From positions 124,001 through 188,000 of the forward strand of contig CAVSGS010000006.1 of assembly GCA_963727545.1 (NCBI GenBank): DNA of 64,000 nucleotides. The letters are read 5' to 3'. The notes below the pieces were generated by a model, which saw only the letters and a program-made list of their open reading frames with translations, did no database searches and had not been told where the DNA came from. The stretch's first letter is position 1; every line of letters begins with the position of its first letter. Shown here piece by piece: positions 19,007 through 29,135 of the stretch. The position numbers and the translations under genes are program-made. The DNA comes from Flexifilum sp963727545. GTDB lineage: Bacteria; Chloroflexota; Anaerolineae; Aggregatilineales; Phototrophicaceae.

Positions 19007-19282
19007 TTCATCCATTCGGTTCGTTGATCTGTGGCGAAGGACAAAGAAGATTAATGACTAAGTTGCTCGTACGGCGCTTGTCATTTTGCAAAAAACACTT
19101 ACCTCCATAACGTCAATACAATGAGGAATTGTCAAACGCAGCGGTGTGTTCCGCAAAAATGCAGCTAGCTCTATAACACTAATCAACCACCTGAGTGAGC
19201 TGGGAGAGACATTGAAAAATTGAAGAAATAAGGCACTGGTAGAAGACAAATTTATAAACTTTCGGGGGAAATTTCTTCTAGG

Positions 19283-19786
19283 GTGTTTTGGTTTAACCTA
19301 TTAAGAACGCCGGGATTTACCTATACGTTTTGGTTGCGAACGTGTAAATTCCTGTCCAATAAAGGGCGCTTGTTGCTTCCTGCATCAATCATTGCCCGAC
19401 TGTTTCTCAGACGCTGCATGTATCGCTATGGCATTTCCATCCCTATAAAGACCACTATTGGCAGTGGGTTTCACATCACACATTTTGGCAACATCGTTAT
19501 TCACAAAAAACGATCATGGGGAAAAACTGCAATCTATCACACGGCGTTACGCTCGGAATTGCCCATCGCGGCAAAAATGAAGGCTGCCCTACTATTGGCG
19601 ACAATGTCTACATTGGTCCCCGGAGCTAAGATTATCGGCAATGTTACGGGTCGGAACTATGCTGCCATTGGCGCAAACGCGGTGGTTACAAAAGATATTC
19701 CCGAAAATGGAGTAGCCGTTGGTATTCCGGCAAAGGTGATTTCATTTACCGGTAGTGAGGGCTACATCAACTACACGGATTACTAA
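19283..19786 (+). CDS. Serine O-acetyltransferase-like (left-handed beta-helix) acetyltransferase
   Basis: 167 codons. Family features are an N-terminal helical part, then GSGFHITHFGNIVIH and near the end AAIGANAVVTKDIPENGVAVGIPAK. The middle (about 19516-19625) is in the wrong frame: a neighbouring frame reads GKNCNLSHGVTLGIAH and then CPTIGDNVYIG, the normal hexapeptide repeat with the catalytic His. Two opposite single-base changes, near the GGGG/AAAAA run at 19517 and the CCCC at 19619, explain this and keep the total at 3n. Probably acetylates a sugar in the glycan locus. Confidence 0.75.
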   Translation: MFWFNLLRTPGFTYTFWLRTCKFLSNKGRLLLPASIIARLFLRRCMYRYGISIPIKTTIGSGFHITHFGNIVIHKKRSWGKTAIYHTALRSELPIAAKMKAALLLATMSTLVPGAKIIGNVTGRNYAAIGANAVVTKDIPENGVAVGIPAKVISFTGSEGYINYTDY

Positions 19787-19896
19787 CTATTGAGGCTGAA
19801 GTCATCGCTGTATCATGTAAATGAACAAAAACTTGACGCAGCTTAGGCAGGTTGTTATCATGCCGACGCGCCGCGATCCTTGCCTCAAAATGAACA

Positions 19897-21282
19897 TTGG
19901 CACGAAGGATTTGGGTAGTGTCATCCTCATCTGATGTATCACGATTTTTTCTTCTTAGTATCCTCGCACTCGGATTGAGCGTAGTTGGGGGATATGCATA
20001 CGTCACAGGTAACAATCTTTTGCTGCTGGGGTTTGCTGGCGTAGGATTTTTACTCGTAGTTTTACGCCACGCTTTTATTGGCTATTTAGCCCTTATAGCC
20101 ACTACGTGGCTGGACTCTATCAATCCATTTATTCTATCGTCAGGGCTTACTCTAAATCGTTTGCTGGTCGTTGGAATGGTGGCAGCGATTTTGCTGCGCA
20201 GTTTATCTTCGCCAATTAGAGGAAAACTGAAAGTTACGCCTTACGAGATTTTCGCAGTTATATTTCTCGTCAGCGCGGGTATCAGCGTCGTTCTAAATGG
20301 GATGGGGATTCGCACCAGTTATCAACTAACGAGCTTCATCATCGGTTTTTTCTACTACTGGCTTGGCGTTCAAGTGATCGATGACGCTCACAAGTTCGAT
20401 CTATTGATGATCGTGATGCTTGTCGGCTCGATAATCATTGCCTTCAGTGTTTTGTGGGATGCCTACACAGCAACCACGGGAATTCGTTCTTCAGGTCTTC
20501 AATCATTGGAAGATGCCAGTTCGCTAAGTGCTATGGGCATTCCAATCCTTTTATATTTGATGCTCAAGCACAAATCTCTCCTTGTGCTGGTAACTGGAAC
20601 CCTGCTAATTGGCATATTCCTAATGTCAGTTCTGTTCACGGGTTCGCGTGCTTCATTACTTGTGGTTATAGCGGTTTTCATAACGCTATTAATATTTTTG
20701 CCTATCAAGGCAAAGCTCGTGCTTCTGATAAGTTCCGTGTTCCTTGCAGTGGTCGGTACACAATTAGCGATCGCTATCAATCCGAATTTTGAAGAACGCT
20801 TGGCGTTTCTGCAAACTGGTGATCTCAGTCTTACGAGTGTCACTTCTGAAGAAGAGAGTTTTGCTGCCCGGCAACAGGTATATGATCGAGCACTCCTCGC
20901 CTTCCAGACAAATCCCATTTATGGTATTGGCTATGGAAACCTGCAAGATTGGAACGGCTTTACCCGTTCTGCTCATAGTATTTTCTTGAACGTACTTGGG
21001 GAACAAGGACTACTTGGATTTATACCATTGCTATTGATGTATGGCTATTTGATTTTTTTATACATTAAACAGATAGTCACATCAAAATCAAACACCGCAA
21101 AGGTTCAGCGTATTCTTCTTTTCTCCACGTTGATTGGTTACGACATCGTACTGGCTTCATTTTCGATTTCAACCTTGCAACGCCTCATGTTCTTGTTTTT
21201 CGCTTTGCCTGTGATTATGGAACGATTGGATCGTCAAGAGCAGGTTTCTGCAGCACTTGAACTCCAGTCCGTGCAGGAGTAG
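19897..21282 (+). CDS. O-antigen ligase/polymerase-like membrane protein (Wzy/WaaL family)
   Basis: About 460 residues with ten or more hydrophobic segments and the long extracytoplasmic loop typical of Wzy_C/O-antigen ligase proteins. The loop before the last helices ends with the common GIGYGNLQDW, followed by SAHSIFLNVLGEQGLLGF, which carries the family His. Such proteins polymerise or ligate lipid-linked glycans outside the membrane. The start is uncertain; TTG 19897 and GTG 19918 are both possible. Eight bases separate it from the following sulfotransferase. Confidence 0.85.
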   Translation: MARRIWVVSSSSDVSRFFLLSILALGLSVVGGYAYVTGNNLLLLGFAGVGFLLVVLRHAFIGYLALIATTWLDSINPFILSSGLTLNRLLVVGMVAAILLRSLSSPIRGKLKVTPYEIFAVIFLVSAGISVVLNGMGIRTSYQLTSFIIGFFYYWLGVQVIDDAHKFDLLMIVMLVGSIIIAFSVLWDAYTATTGIRSSGLQSLEDASSLSAMGIPILLYLMLKHKSLLVLVTGTLLIGIFLMSVLFTGSRASLLVVIAVFITLLIFLPIKAKLVLLISSVFLAVVGTQLAIAINPNFEERLAFLQTGDLSLTSVTSEEESFAARQQVYDRALLAFQTNPIYGIGYGNLQDWNGFTRSAHSIFLNVLGEQGLLGFIPLLLMYGYLIFLYIKQIVTSKSNTAKVQRILLFSTLIGYDIVLASFSISTLQRLMFLFFALPVIMERLDRQEQVSAALELQSVQE

Positions 21283-21289
21283 TAATTTC

Positions 21290-22114
21290 ATGGTTTTACC
21301 AAATTTCATGATTATTGGAGTTGCAAAAGCTGGCACGAGTTGGCTTTCACATACATTACGTCAGCATCCTGATATCTACATGCCATTAGAAGAAATTCAT
21401 TACTTCAATCGCGCAAGCAACTTTGAGCGTGGTGTTCCTTGGTACCAAGAACATTTTGCTGGAGTGACTACCGAAAAGGCGATAGGAGAAAAATCCGTCT
21501 ATTATTTAGCGCCTCCTCAAAACAATCTTGAGAAGCGGGCTAAGATGATCCACGACATGATGCCTGATGGAAAACTAATAGCTGTCTTGAGAGATCCGGT
21601 AGAGCGGGCGATCTCTGCTTATAACCACATGTGTCGTCGGCAGTCTCCGTTAACGCCAATCGATGCTTTTTTCAGAAACGCTATCGACAATACCGAAAAT
21701 ATCGTTTGGCAAGGATTTTATAACAACCACATTCAACAGTTTTATAAGTATTATGATAAAGAGAATTTTCTAATTCTTATTTATGAGCAAGATATTGTGC
21801 ATAACAAGCCTGAGACATTGAGACGTGTGTGCCAATTTCTAAACATATCAGATAATTATGAGTTTCAAGACGTAGATAGAGTTGTGCGCTCAGAGAGTTT
21901 TTCTCGAACCGGTGCCATTTTGACGCACTACATTCCCGGGCGCACAGGGAGAGCATTTGCACGACGGGTTGATCGATATTTACATTTGGATACGTCTAAG
22001 GAAGTACCCGGCGACCAGATCATCGCCGAGTTATACGAAATATACCGCGAGCCGAACGAGGGATTGTTCAAGCTGCTGAATCGGCGGATTGATCAGTGGA
22101 AACCTCGCGGGTGA
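21290..22114 (+). CDS. PAPS-dependent sulfotransferase (glycan-type)
   Basis: 274 residues from ATG 21290. The 5'-phosphosulfate motif VAKAGTSWL is near the N-terminus and the 3' motif LRDPVERAISAYNH is about residue 98-111. The pattern resembles heparan-type (Sulfotransfer_3) enzymes, as found in bacterial capsule loci, and differs from the lasso-cluster enzyme. It follows the polymerase gene directly, so a polysaccharide hydroxyl is the likely target. A GCAGGAG lies about 10 bases before the start. Confidence 0.85.
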   Translation: MVLPNFMIIGVAKAGTSWLSHTLRQHPDIYMPLEEIHYFNRASNFERGVPWYQEHFAGVTTEKAIGEKSVYYLAPPQNNLEKRAKMIHDMMPDGKLIAVLRDPVERAISAYNHMCRRQSPLTPIDAFFRNAIDNTENIVWQGFYNNHIQQFYKYYDKENFLILIYEQDIVHNKPETLRRVCQFLNISDNYEFQDVDRVVRSESFSRTGAILTHYIPGRTGRAFARRVDRYLHLDTSKEVPGDQIIAELYEIYREPNEGLFKLLNRRIDQWKPRG

Positions 22115-22171
22115 AATCTCCCCGTCAGCGTACGTCAATCGATGGCGGTCCACCATAGTTATCCCACGCTG

Positions 22172-23346
22172 CTATCGCCATCGATAGCGGTAGACCTCAG
22201 CAAGTGTATCTAAGCAGTATTCAACGTCGAGGTATTCTTCCGCATGATGCCGAGCAGCTTGAGCGAGAGTTCGACGTCGCTCCGGATCATTGAGCATCGC
22301 AAGCACGCGCTCGGCGATGGCGTTTGCATCGAACGACACCAATTCAAACGTTTCACCATCGCGTCCTAGCTCTTCTGGAAGACCGACAAAGGGTGTCATG
22401 ACAATCGGTAGACCGCTGGCTAAGGCTTCGAGGATCACATTCGGCAGACCTTCCTGCCGGCTGGGAAAGACAAAATATCCGCTGCGCGCATGAATTCGTT
22501 GACGTTAGTCTGCTTGCCCAGCAGATGCACTCGCGAAGTGTAAGGGCTGGCTTGTAGCTGGTCATCCATCGTCCGGGAAAATACTTTGGCTTCTTCGGTT
22601 TCCTCGCGCCGGGGAGCGATGAGGTAGAGCTCCACCGACGAATGTCGCGTTGCGATCATCTCCCAAGCGTGAATCAAATAATCCAATCCCTTTCGCTTGT
22701 CGAAAATGCCGACAAAGAGCAGCACCTCGTTATTGGGATCGATACCGAGCGACTGGCGGAGCGCTCTTCGTTCTTCGGGGGTAGACGCGGGCTGATATTG
22801 TTTCAAGTCCACGCCGTGTGGGACGATGTGGATTAAGTGCTTGGCAATTCCTTCACTGGTCAGCCAATCTCGCATCGTGGAAGTGCTGGCGATTATGTCG
22901 TCAAGCACGACGTTCGCAAGCAAATTGCCGACAAAGCGCTTACATTAAATCCAGCGGTTCCAAGGGTGTTTGTTCACCATTGTGAAAGTGAGAATACAGG
23001 TGATACCTCGCCGCTTGAAGCGCACCAGCGCCGGAAGAATGCGCGGTCGGTACGGAACCATGACTTGGACAACGTCGGGCCACACGTCGATTTGGCAGAA
23101 GTAATCGTATGCTGCTGCAACCAGTTCGGCGGAGCTGCCGACCTCAATCCGGTGCGTGGCGATCCCATCCACGAGTTCGTCAACGGGCAGATCATCCACG
23201 CGCGGCGCGATCACCTGCATATCGAAGTTGCGCGCTTGCATACCGGGCATGTAACGACGAAAGCGCTCCCCCGCGCCGCCGAATACCGGGAAGTAGAACG
23301 AGGTAACCAAGCAGACCTTTAGCGGAGGCTGTGACTGTTGTGTCAT
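22172..23346 (-). pseudogene. GT4 glycosyltransferase with an in-frame TAA and one frameshift
   Basis: Parts in order: N-terminal SFYFPVFGGAGERFRR (to 22945), middle VPHGVDLKQYQP and LLFVGIFDKRKGLDYLI (22435-22923), and C-terminal EALASGLPIVMTPF (22172-22438). The first two parts are in the same frame, separated by a single TAA at 22945-22947. The frameshift near 22462 needs one extra base in a short TTT/CCC run, after which the frame reads FPSRQEGLPNVILEALASG. ATG overlaps the upstream gene by 4 bases. Last gene of the long minus-strand glycan operon. Confidence 0.75.
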
Positions 23347-24457
23347 GCGCTTAAGGTTTTCTCAATCATGTCAGCGATGAGTTCAGCAGTGTGACTGGCT
23401 TGGAAGTTCATATCAACGTGTTCGTAACTGCACTGCCCCATCTCGGTACGGCGCTCGGCATCGCCAACCAATTCGATCAAGTGTCGGCTGAGTTCGGTAA
23501 CGTCATGCTGTGGCACGAGATAGCCCGTTTTCCCGGAAAGCACGGTCTCGCCAACACCGTCTGTATTGTAAGCAACCACCGGCAGGTGCGCCGCCATACC
23601 CTCAAGCACAGCACGTGGATGCGGATCCTGCAGTGCTGTATGCAGTTGGATATCTGCACCGCAGAGAAATGTGCGGACATCAGTATGGAAGCCTGCGAGG
23701 ATTACATGCTCATCTAACCCCAGTGCGTGAATTCGGGTTTGGAGTTCGAGCGTATAGGCATTGTCTTTCTCTGCGTCCCCCAGCAGAATCAGACGCGCTT
23801 CCGGACACTGTTTGACGACGGCGGCAAATGCTTCGACTTCCTCAAGTTGATTCTTGCGAGGATTGATGTAGCCTACCTGAACGACGAGCACAGCGTCCAG
23901 TACGACGTTCAGCCGATCCAGAATTGCTGGCGAGAACTCGCGCGATCCAAGTTGAAGTCGTTGACGTCAACACCGTTATAAATGACGCGCGGCGTTCGCT
24001 GCCCATCCAGCAACCGCGTGATACCCTGCGCTGTGGCTTTGGAGACAGCGATAATCTCCGTCGTTGTAAGCATATAACGACGAATTCGCCGGAGATAATT
24101 GGTTTCTTTCGGGGGAGTGGTGTTGATGTCCGGCATGATCTCGCGAACGTGCCAAATCGTCGGACGGCGCGCCATTTGTGCGGCTTGCATTGCCACGCTT
24201 ACACGATAATTGACGCTGTTCCCGTAAACCAACGCACTACGCCAGCTTTCCCAGAGCAGTGTTGGTAACTGACGTTGGCGAAGATCGACCACATGCATAC
24301 CGATGTGTTCTTGTCGTAGGCGCTCGGCATAATTATCTTGACTTGGCACAATAATCTGCGCGCGATACTGTGGCGGCAGGTGTTCCACGAGCTTTAAGAG
24401 GCTGGATGCTGGACCACCTAGTTTGCCGGAATGCGCAATAAAGAGAACCTGTTTCAC
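23343..24457 (-). CDS. GT4 glycosyltransferase with one frameshift
   Basis: N-terminal part has HSGKLGGPASSLLKL and the linker RVIYNGVDVNDFNLD; the C-terminal part from VVQVGYINPRKNQLEEVEAF has the nucleotide-binding domain and LEGMAAHLPVVAYNT. The frames join if one G is restored near 23912 (TGG to TGGG), giving QFWDRLNVV. The length is 3n+2, consistent with one missing base. Start is GTG, overlapping the acetyltransferase stop. Substrate unknown. Confidence 0.8.
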
Positions 24458-25092
24458 CTTATACCCCCCCCAATTTTCCCAAGCTGGACTGAGTCGTCGT
24501 TCTGGGCTCCGCTGTTTGGTTGTCTCGTACTGATAACCCGCGCCGGAACACCACCGACGACAGTATAGGGAGGAACGTCTTTCGTCACGACAGCGCCACT
24601 AGCGAGCACCGCTCCCCGCCCCACAATCACGCCGCCCAAGATAGTCACCCGATCCCCGATCCAGACGTCATCGTTGATGACAATCGGTTCGCGAATGATC
24701 CCCTGCTCAGCAATCGGGCGTGTCGGGTCATCAAAGCGATGCCCCGTTGTCTCGAAGATTATGAAATTGGCGATATGCACGTGATTGCCAATCGTAATCG
24801 GACCACCGGAGAAGTAATTGAAAATACCAGCAGTAAATCCGTCACCAATTTGGACGTTACGCCCATCAAAGAAAATATTACGTGGACGAAAACGTGGGTA
24901 AGCGCCTAAGTTGCCTAGGCGTTTGCGACCGATTGCCCAGCGCACGCCATAACCAAAGCGTCCGGGAAGATAGTCGGCTAGCCGCCACAAAAGACACCAA
25001 ATGCCATGAAAGAATATCGGCGAGTAGTGCGGCTCTAGCGTAAACATTTTCGAGATATAGTGGAGAATCGCTCTCCGCTCAGGCGTTAACAT
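24454..25092 (-). CDS. Hexapeptide-repeat acetyltransferase (WcaF/NodL-like)
   Basis: 212 residues from ATG 25092, chosen because it overlaps the end of the preceding glycosyltransferase frame; the longer open frame has no support. Hexapeptide turns such as IGNHVHIANF and INDDVWIGDRVTILGGV lead to ASGAVVTKDVPPYTVVGGVPAR, the classic left-handed beta-helix acyltransferase ending. Catalytic His is probably in TTGHRFDD. It likely O-acetylates a sugar residue of the surface glycan. Confidence 0.88.
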   Translation of the reverse strand: MLTPERRAILHYISKMFTLEPHYSPIFFHGIWCLLWRLADYLPGRFGYGVRWAIGRKRLGNLGAYPRFRPRNIFFDGRNVQIGDGFTAGIFNYFSGGPITIGNHVHIANFIIFETTGHRFDDPTRPIAEQGIIREPIVINDDVWIGDRVTILGGVIVGRGAVLASGAVVTKDVPPYTVVGGVPARVISTRQPNSGAQNDDSVQLGKIGGGIR

Positions 25093-26278
25093 GATCCGCT
25101 CCGACGAGTTCAAGCAACCGGCGAGCACGTCCATCGTAAGTGTGACTCGCGGCGCGATTTCAAGCGCCGATAGCAATCTCCTGCGCGACTTGCGGCTGCC
25201 CGACGACGGCTTGAATCGCCTGAGCCAAAGATTTCGCTTGCCCCGGCTGGTAGAATACGGCACTTTGCCCCGTCTGCAAAATCTCGCGGTGACTGGGCAC
25301 GTCCGCAGCGATGATCGGTTTGCCGCGCATCATGTAATCGAACACCTTTAGCGGAGATCGGTAGCGCAGCGAGTGGATCGTGTCTCCTGCCGGTGCGAGC
25401 AGCACATCGCAGCGGTCAATTTCCTGAACGATGTTCTGATAGCTTACCTGCGGTTTGATCTCGACCCGCGTGCTTACCAACGGGTGTTGGAGCCATTCGT
25501 CCAGCCAAGGCTGATCCGCGTCTTTTACGCGCCCGATCAATTGAAATCGGTAATTGTCCGGCACCAGTTCCACTGCTATAAACAGATCATCCAAGCCATG
25601 CGCAGGGTCTAGCGTCCCCATGTAGCCGATCAAAGGCTGCGCCTGAGACGACGCGATCCTCGGCGCGGTACCCCGGCGCGCCAGCCCGGAACACAGCGGC
25701 AGCGTCGTGATATTCCGGGCGTCGGGGATCAGGCTTTGTAAGTCCTCCGCCAACCCTGCTGTGACTGCCAGCACCAGATCATACTGCTGAAGTGCCCGAA
25801 TCGTGCGCCGATACTCTGATGCGTCCTGAAGGGTTACGCTGTCGTCCTTCTGAGTATCTGTCCAAATGTCGTGTGCTTCGTAGACGAAAAACCAGTCGCG
25901 AAAAAAGGGGATATGCTGGTGTGCCTCCGCCCAAAACATGAACTCATTAGGATGCCGAACCATCAGGATGCGGCTTTTGTGACGCCAGTCGGGATGCACT
26001 TGGAGCAGCCGGGCGATCAGCCCATTGTACAGGCGATACCGCGCGCGCCAGCGGAGCCAGCGACGCATCCCCAACGACCAGATGCGCAGCGACGACTCGG
26101 AAACACCATAGTAGGTTTTGATCTGTGCGCGTGAGGGCGCTAAATTGCGGACAAACAGCGTCGCCGGGTTGATGTAACAGGCGAGTGCCGCCGCCATATT
26201 GATCGTCTGGAGCGCGTTTGTTGCCATGTTCGGGTAAGACAGTCCGGATACGTAGGTCAAGCTGTAGTCTTCGCGCAT
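25079..26278 (-). CDS. GT4-like glycosyltransferase, truncated by an in-frame TGA
   Basis: 372 residues up to TGA at 25160-25162. Shows EAHDIWTDTQ, LIGYMGTLDPAHGLDDL and YRSPLKVFDYMMRGKPIIAADV, a normal GT4 C-terminal domain. After the TGA the same frame goes on for 26 codons (including DGRARRLLELV) to a TGA at 25079, exactly where the next gene's ATG overlaps. The family normally has this final helix, so the inner stop looks like a CGA to TGA change and removes only the last helix. It may stay active. Confidence 0.75.
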
Positions 26279-26293
26279 AAACGCCGCTTTGCC

Positions 26294-27125
26294 TCAGTCG
26301 ATCACTGTTGTATAAGGGCAAATACCTTCCGTAACCAGCAGACTCTCCGGGTTGCAGCAGTAGAGTTCGCGTCCTTCGCTTTGCAACTGCTGCCGGATCA
26401 TTGGAATTACTGCCTGAACACCCGGCTTGCCGTCCCGCTCGACAGCAGTCACGTGCGCGTCGATCTGCCGACTTTTCTTATCGTGATCGGTCTGCTTCAC
26501 CATCTCGTAGGATTGATAGCGATGGTAACGGGGCAAGTCCGGTGCCAGTGGTTCCATCTGGTAAAACGCGCCGTAGCCAGTCATATCGACGCCCAGCAGC
26601 TTGATATCGGCTTGCGGATACAGAATCGCCGCCAGATTGATCGCCGCCGTCAGTGATCCGCGATAATGATAGAGCGGCTCATCAAGGCTGGTCGCCCAAG
26701 GAAAACCATCTTCATCGACACCCGCATCAAAGAAACGAATTAGCGTTGTGTCCCACTGAAGCGGAAGCCAATAGTGATGCGTATTCCAAAACCGATAATT
26801 TCGACGCAGCTTCCGCACACGCTGACGCACGTTCGGCGGCGGCAGCACAATTTCCTTGAGCCTCGTATTCAAATAGTACAAGATCGGCTTTTTCGTCTTG
26901 CGGATAATCTTGAGCGTTTCAATAGTGACGATCCGCGAGATATGGGAGCCGAAATCCGCCTGAAACATCAATTTAGGCAGTATGCCAGCAACCTCCCAAT
27001 ACATCAGGTATTTGTTCAACGCTAGCGTATTGGGATGCTGATTTCAGATAAGCTTTTTCTTCGGCTGAAAGCCGCGTGATCGATGGACCGGAGCCGAAAA
27101 TATAAACACTTTCTGTACTACTCAT
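26294..27125 (-). CDS. GT42/MptE-like protein, possible nonulosonate transferase, one frameshift
   Basis: Start at ATG 27125 gives VYIFGSGPSITRLS, the GxGPS nucleotide-binding start shared by Cst-type sialyltransferases and MptE/motility-accessory-factor proteins. The frame shifts near 27037; the second frame continues with PNTLALNKYLMYW and holds the rest, including KLLGVDMTGYG. Length is 3n+1. About 277 residues. Its place directly after nonulosonic acid synthesis genes makes CMP-sugar transfer plausible, but the family assignment rests on the N-terminal motif and gene order only. Confidence 0.55.
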
Positions 27126-27155
27126 GCGCCGCGTTTCTGCTAAGTCCATTCAATG

Positions 27156-28100
27156 CTAAGCGAAAATCGCCTGAACGAGTTCCATCGTCTCCAGCGCGTT
27201 GGCGAGTGTTGGCATCTGCGACGGCTCACCCTGCATAGCCGCAATTGTTTGTTCCGCTTGCAGATGAAAGCCCGTTTTGAACTGCTTGTCGACGTCGGCG
27301 ACGTCGAAGCTGTGCCGCTTGCGTTCCCCGGCGATCTGATACTGCGCTTCTTCGAGCGGACGCATCTCCCAGCGCTTCTGCTCGGTCGAGATGCTCACCG
27401 CCCACGGACCCGGTCCGCGCCAGATACCTTCGTACATGCCGACGTCGCCGCTGCTGAAATCGACCTTCGCCAGCACGATCTGCGACGTGTCAGGATTCCA
27501 AGGGAGGATTGGGGTCACGTTCGTGATCGCGCCGCGCCCGAAAACGCGCAGGTAGTCGATCAAATGGATGGAGTTCTTGTACATCCAGTTGGCGACGACC
27601 GGTTCAGGAAATCCGGCAGCTGCAGCGGCGGATTGACTCTGCTGATCTTGCACGTAGATATAACGTGGATCGTCATAATTTGCCAGATCGCGCAGCGCCG
27701 CTTGGGTCGTCGAATAGAAACGCCGGTTCAACCCGACGAAGACCTGACGCTCCTGCGCCTCCGAAGCAGTCAGCAGGTCGCGTGTTTCCTGCGGCGTAAG
27801 TCCCGGCGGTTTTTCGAGCAGCAGCGCCCACTCGAACGGCATACATGCCAAGCCGACTGGCTTCATCGCCGGTTCGGAGACGGTCACGACCACAAGATCC
27901 GCCTTGGTGCGCTCGTGCAATTCGTCCACCGAATCGCAAACGTGCGCGATCTGGTACTCGGCGGCGAGCGCCTCGGCTTTGGCGCGCGTGCGGCTGTGAA
28001 TACCGGCGACAGTCACGCCGGGGAGATCGGCAAATGCTTTAATGTGCTGGCGCGCCATCGCGCCGGCACCAATGATGGCAACAGTTGTCATGTCAGTCAT
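27156..28100 (-). CDS. Gfo/Idh/MocA-family oxidoreductase
   Basis: About 314 residues from ATG 28100, which overlaps the previous stop (ATGA). Rossmann motif AIIGAGAMARQH at the N-terminus, the conserved EKPPG in place of the usual EKP-x-A, and a C-terminal alpha/beta domain. These NAD(P)-dependent enzymes oxidise or reduce sugars. Together with the paralogue upstream and NeuB/NeuA, a role in making a modified nonulosonic acid precursor is inferred. Confidence 0.88.
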   Translation of the reverse strand: MTDMTTVAIIGAGAMARQHIKAFADLPGVTVAGIHSRTRAKAEALAAEYQIAHVCDSVDELHERTKADLVVVTVSEPAMKPVGLACMPFEWALLLEKPPGLTPQETRDLLTASEAQERQVFVGLNRRFYSTTQAALRDLANYDDPRYIYVQDQQSQSAAAAAGFPEPVVANWMYKNSIHLIDYLRVFGRGAITNVTPILPWNPDTSQIVLAKVDFSSGDVGMYEGIWRGPGPWAVSISTEQKRWEMRPLEEAQYQIAGERKRHSFDVADVDKQFKTGFHLQAEQTIAAMQGEPSQMPTLANALETMELVQAIFA

Positions 28101-29113
28101 GCCCACGCAAAGGTTCGGTCAAGGGGAAGGGATTCAGCCGCGATCCGCACGGCGCGATGATCGGCTTCGTCGGAGACGTGGGCGGCGACCAGCGGCAGGA
28201 TCGCCGCCCGCCCATCCTCACCGCAGGGATAATCGCCACCGGCGAACATCGTTTCCAACACCTGCTGCGCGCCGATCAGAATGTCCAGCGGCGCAAAGGT
28301 TTCGGCACGCTCGACCGACGGCGTTACATAGCGCGTCGTCGGCAGATCGCGGTTGGCGGCTTCGCGCAGCGAAACCTGCATCGTCCCGGCGAAGGGATCG
28401 ATCACGATTTGCCCGTAATGCCCGCCGTAGATCACCTTGATGCCGTGTCCTTGATCGGCGCTGGCTTCGAGGTAGAAGCGCTGCCCCGCCGCCGTGACGA
28501 CGCGCAGCGATCCGGCGCGATCCTCGAACTGTGCGCCGCGCGGGTTCGGCAGGCGCTCGGCGTTCAGCCACGCGCTGACCTCGGCGAATTCGCTGTTCGC
28601 CAAATGATGGAACAGTTCCAGATAATGCGAGCCGACCATCGCTAGACCGATATTCCCGGCGACGACCGTCATGCTGGTCAGACCGCCGAACTCGTCGGCG
28701 TTGATCGCCGCTTGTGGTCGCGTGCAGAATTCGAGGAAGCGCATGTAGTGGTTGATCGCCAGCCGCGCCCCATGCGCCGCACAGGTCGAGATCATCCGGT
28801 CGCACTCCGCCAGCGAGACCGCCATCGGCTTCTCGCACAGGATGTATTTCGCGCCTGTCTCTGCTGCCATAACCGTTAGCGCGCAGTGCGCGGGCGCGGT
28901 TGTGGCGATGATCACGCATTCCGGCTGTGTCTGCTGCAACAATGTTGCCGGATCAGTGAAATGCCGGTCAGCGGGGATGCCGTTCTCCTGCTCCGCCAGC
29001 GCCAGCGACTCGCGGCTTTGATCGCAGATGCCAACCACATCCAAGCCCATCGTCCGCGCGACTTGAAGATGTCGGCGACCCATCCGCCCGACACCGATGA
29101 CTGCTGTTTTCAA
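28097..29113 (-). CDS. Gfo/Idh/MocA-family oxidoreductase
   Basis: 338 residues with Rossmann motif VIGVGRMGRRH, the cofactor and substrate motif LCEKPMAV near residue 100, and a C-terminal sheet domain. Paralogue of the following gene but only distantly similar. Lies 22 bases after the NeuB fusion gene and overlaps the next oxidoreductase by 4 bases, so it is part of the same operon. Substrate not deducible. Confidence 0.9.
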   Translation of the reverse strand: MKTAVIGVGRMGRRHLQVARTMGLDVVGICDQSRESLALAEQENGIPADRHFTDPATLLQQTQPECVIIATTAPAHCALTVMAAETGAKYILCEKPMAVSLAECDRMISTCAAHGARLAINHYMRFLEFCTRPQAAINADEFGGLTSMTVVAGNIGLAMVGSHYLELFHHLANSEFAEVSAWLNAERLPNPRGAQFEDRAGSLRVVTAAGQRFYLEASADQGHGIKVIYGGHYGQIVIDPFAGTMQVSLREAANRDLPTTRYVTPSVERAETFAPLDILIGAQQVLETMFAGGDYPCGEDGRAAILPLVAAHVSDEADHRAVRIAAESLPLDRTFAWA

Positions 29114-29135
29114 GACTTGCCCCCCGTTCGGTGTG

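Noticed and set aside
27153..28160. Long plus-strand frame opposite the Gfo/Idh/MocA gene
   Set aside because: Antisense shadow of a clear oxidoreductase; composition is Arg/His-rich without a family.
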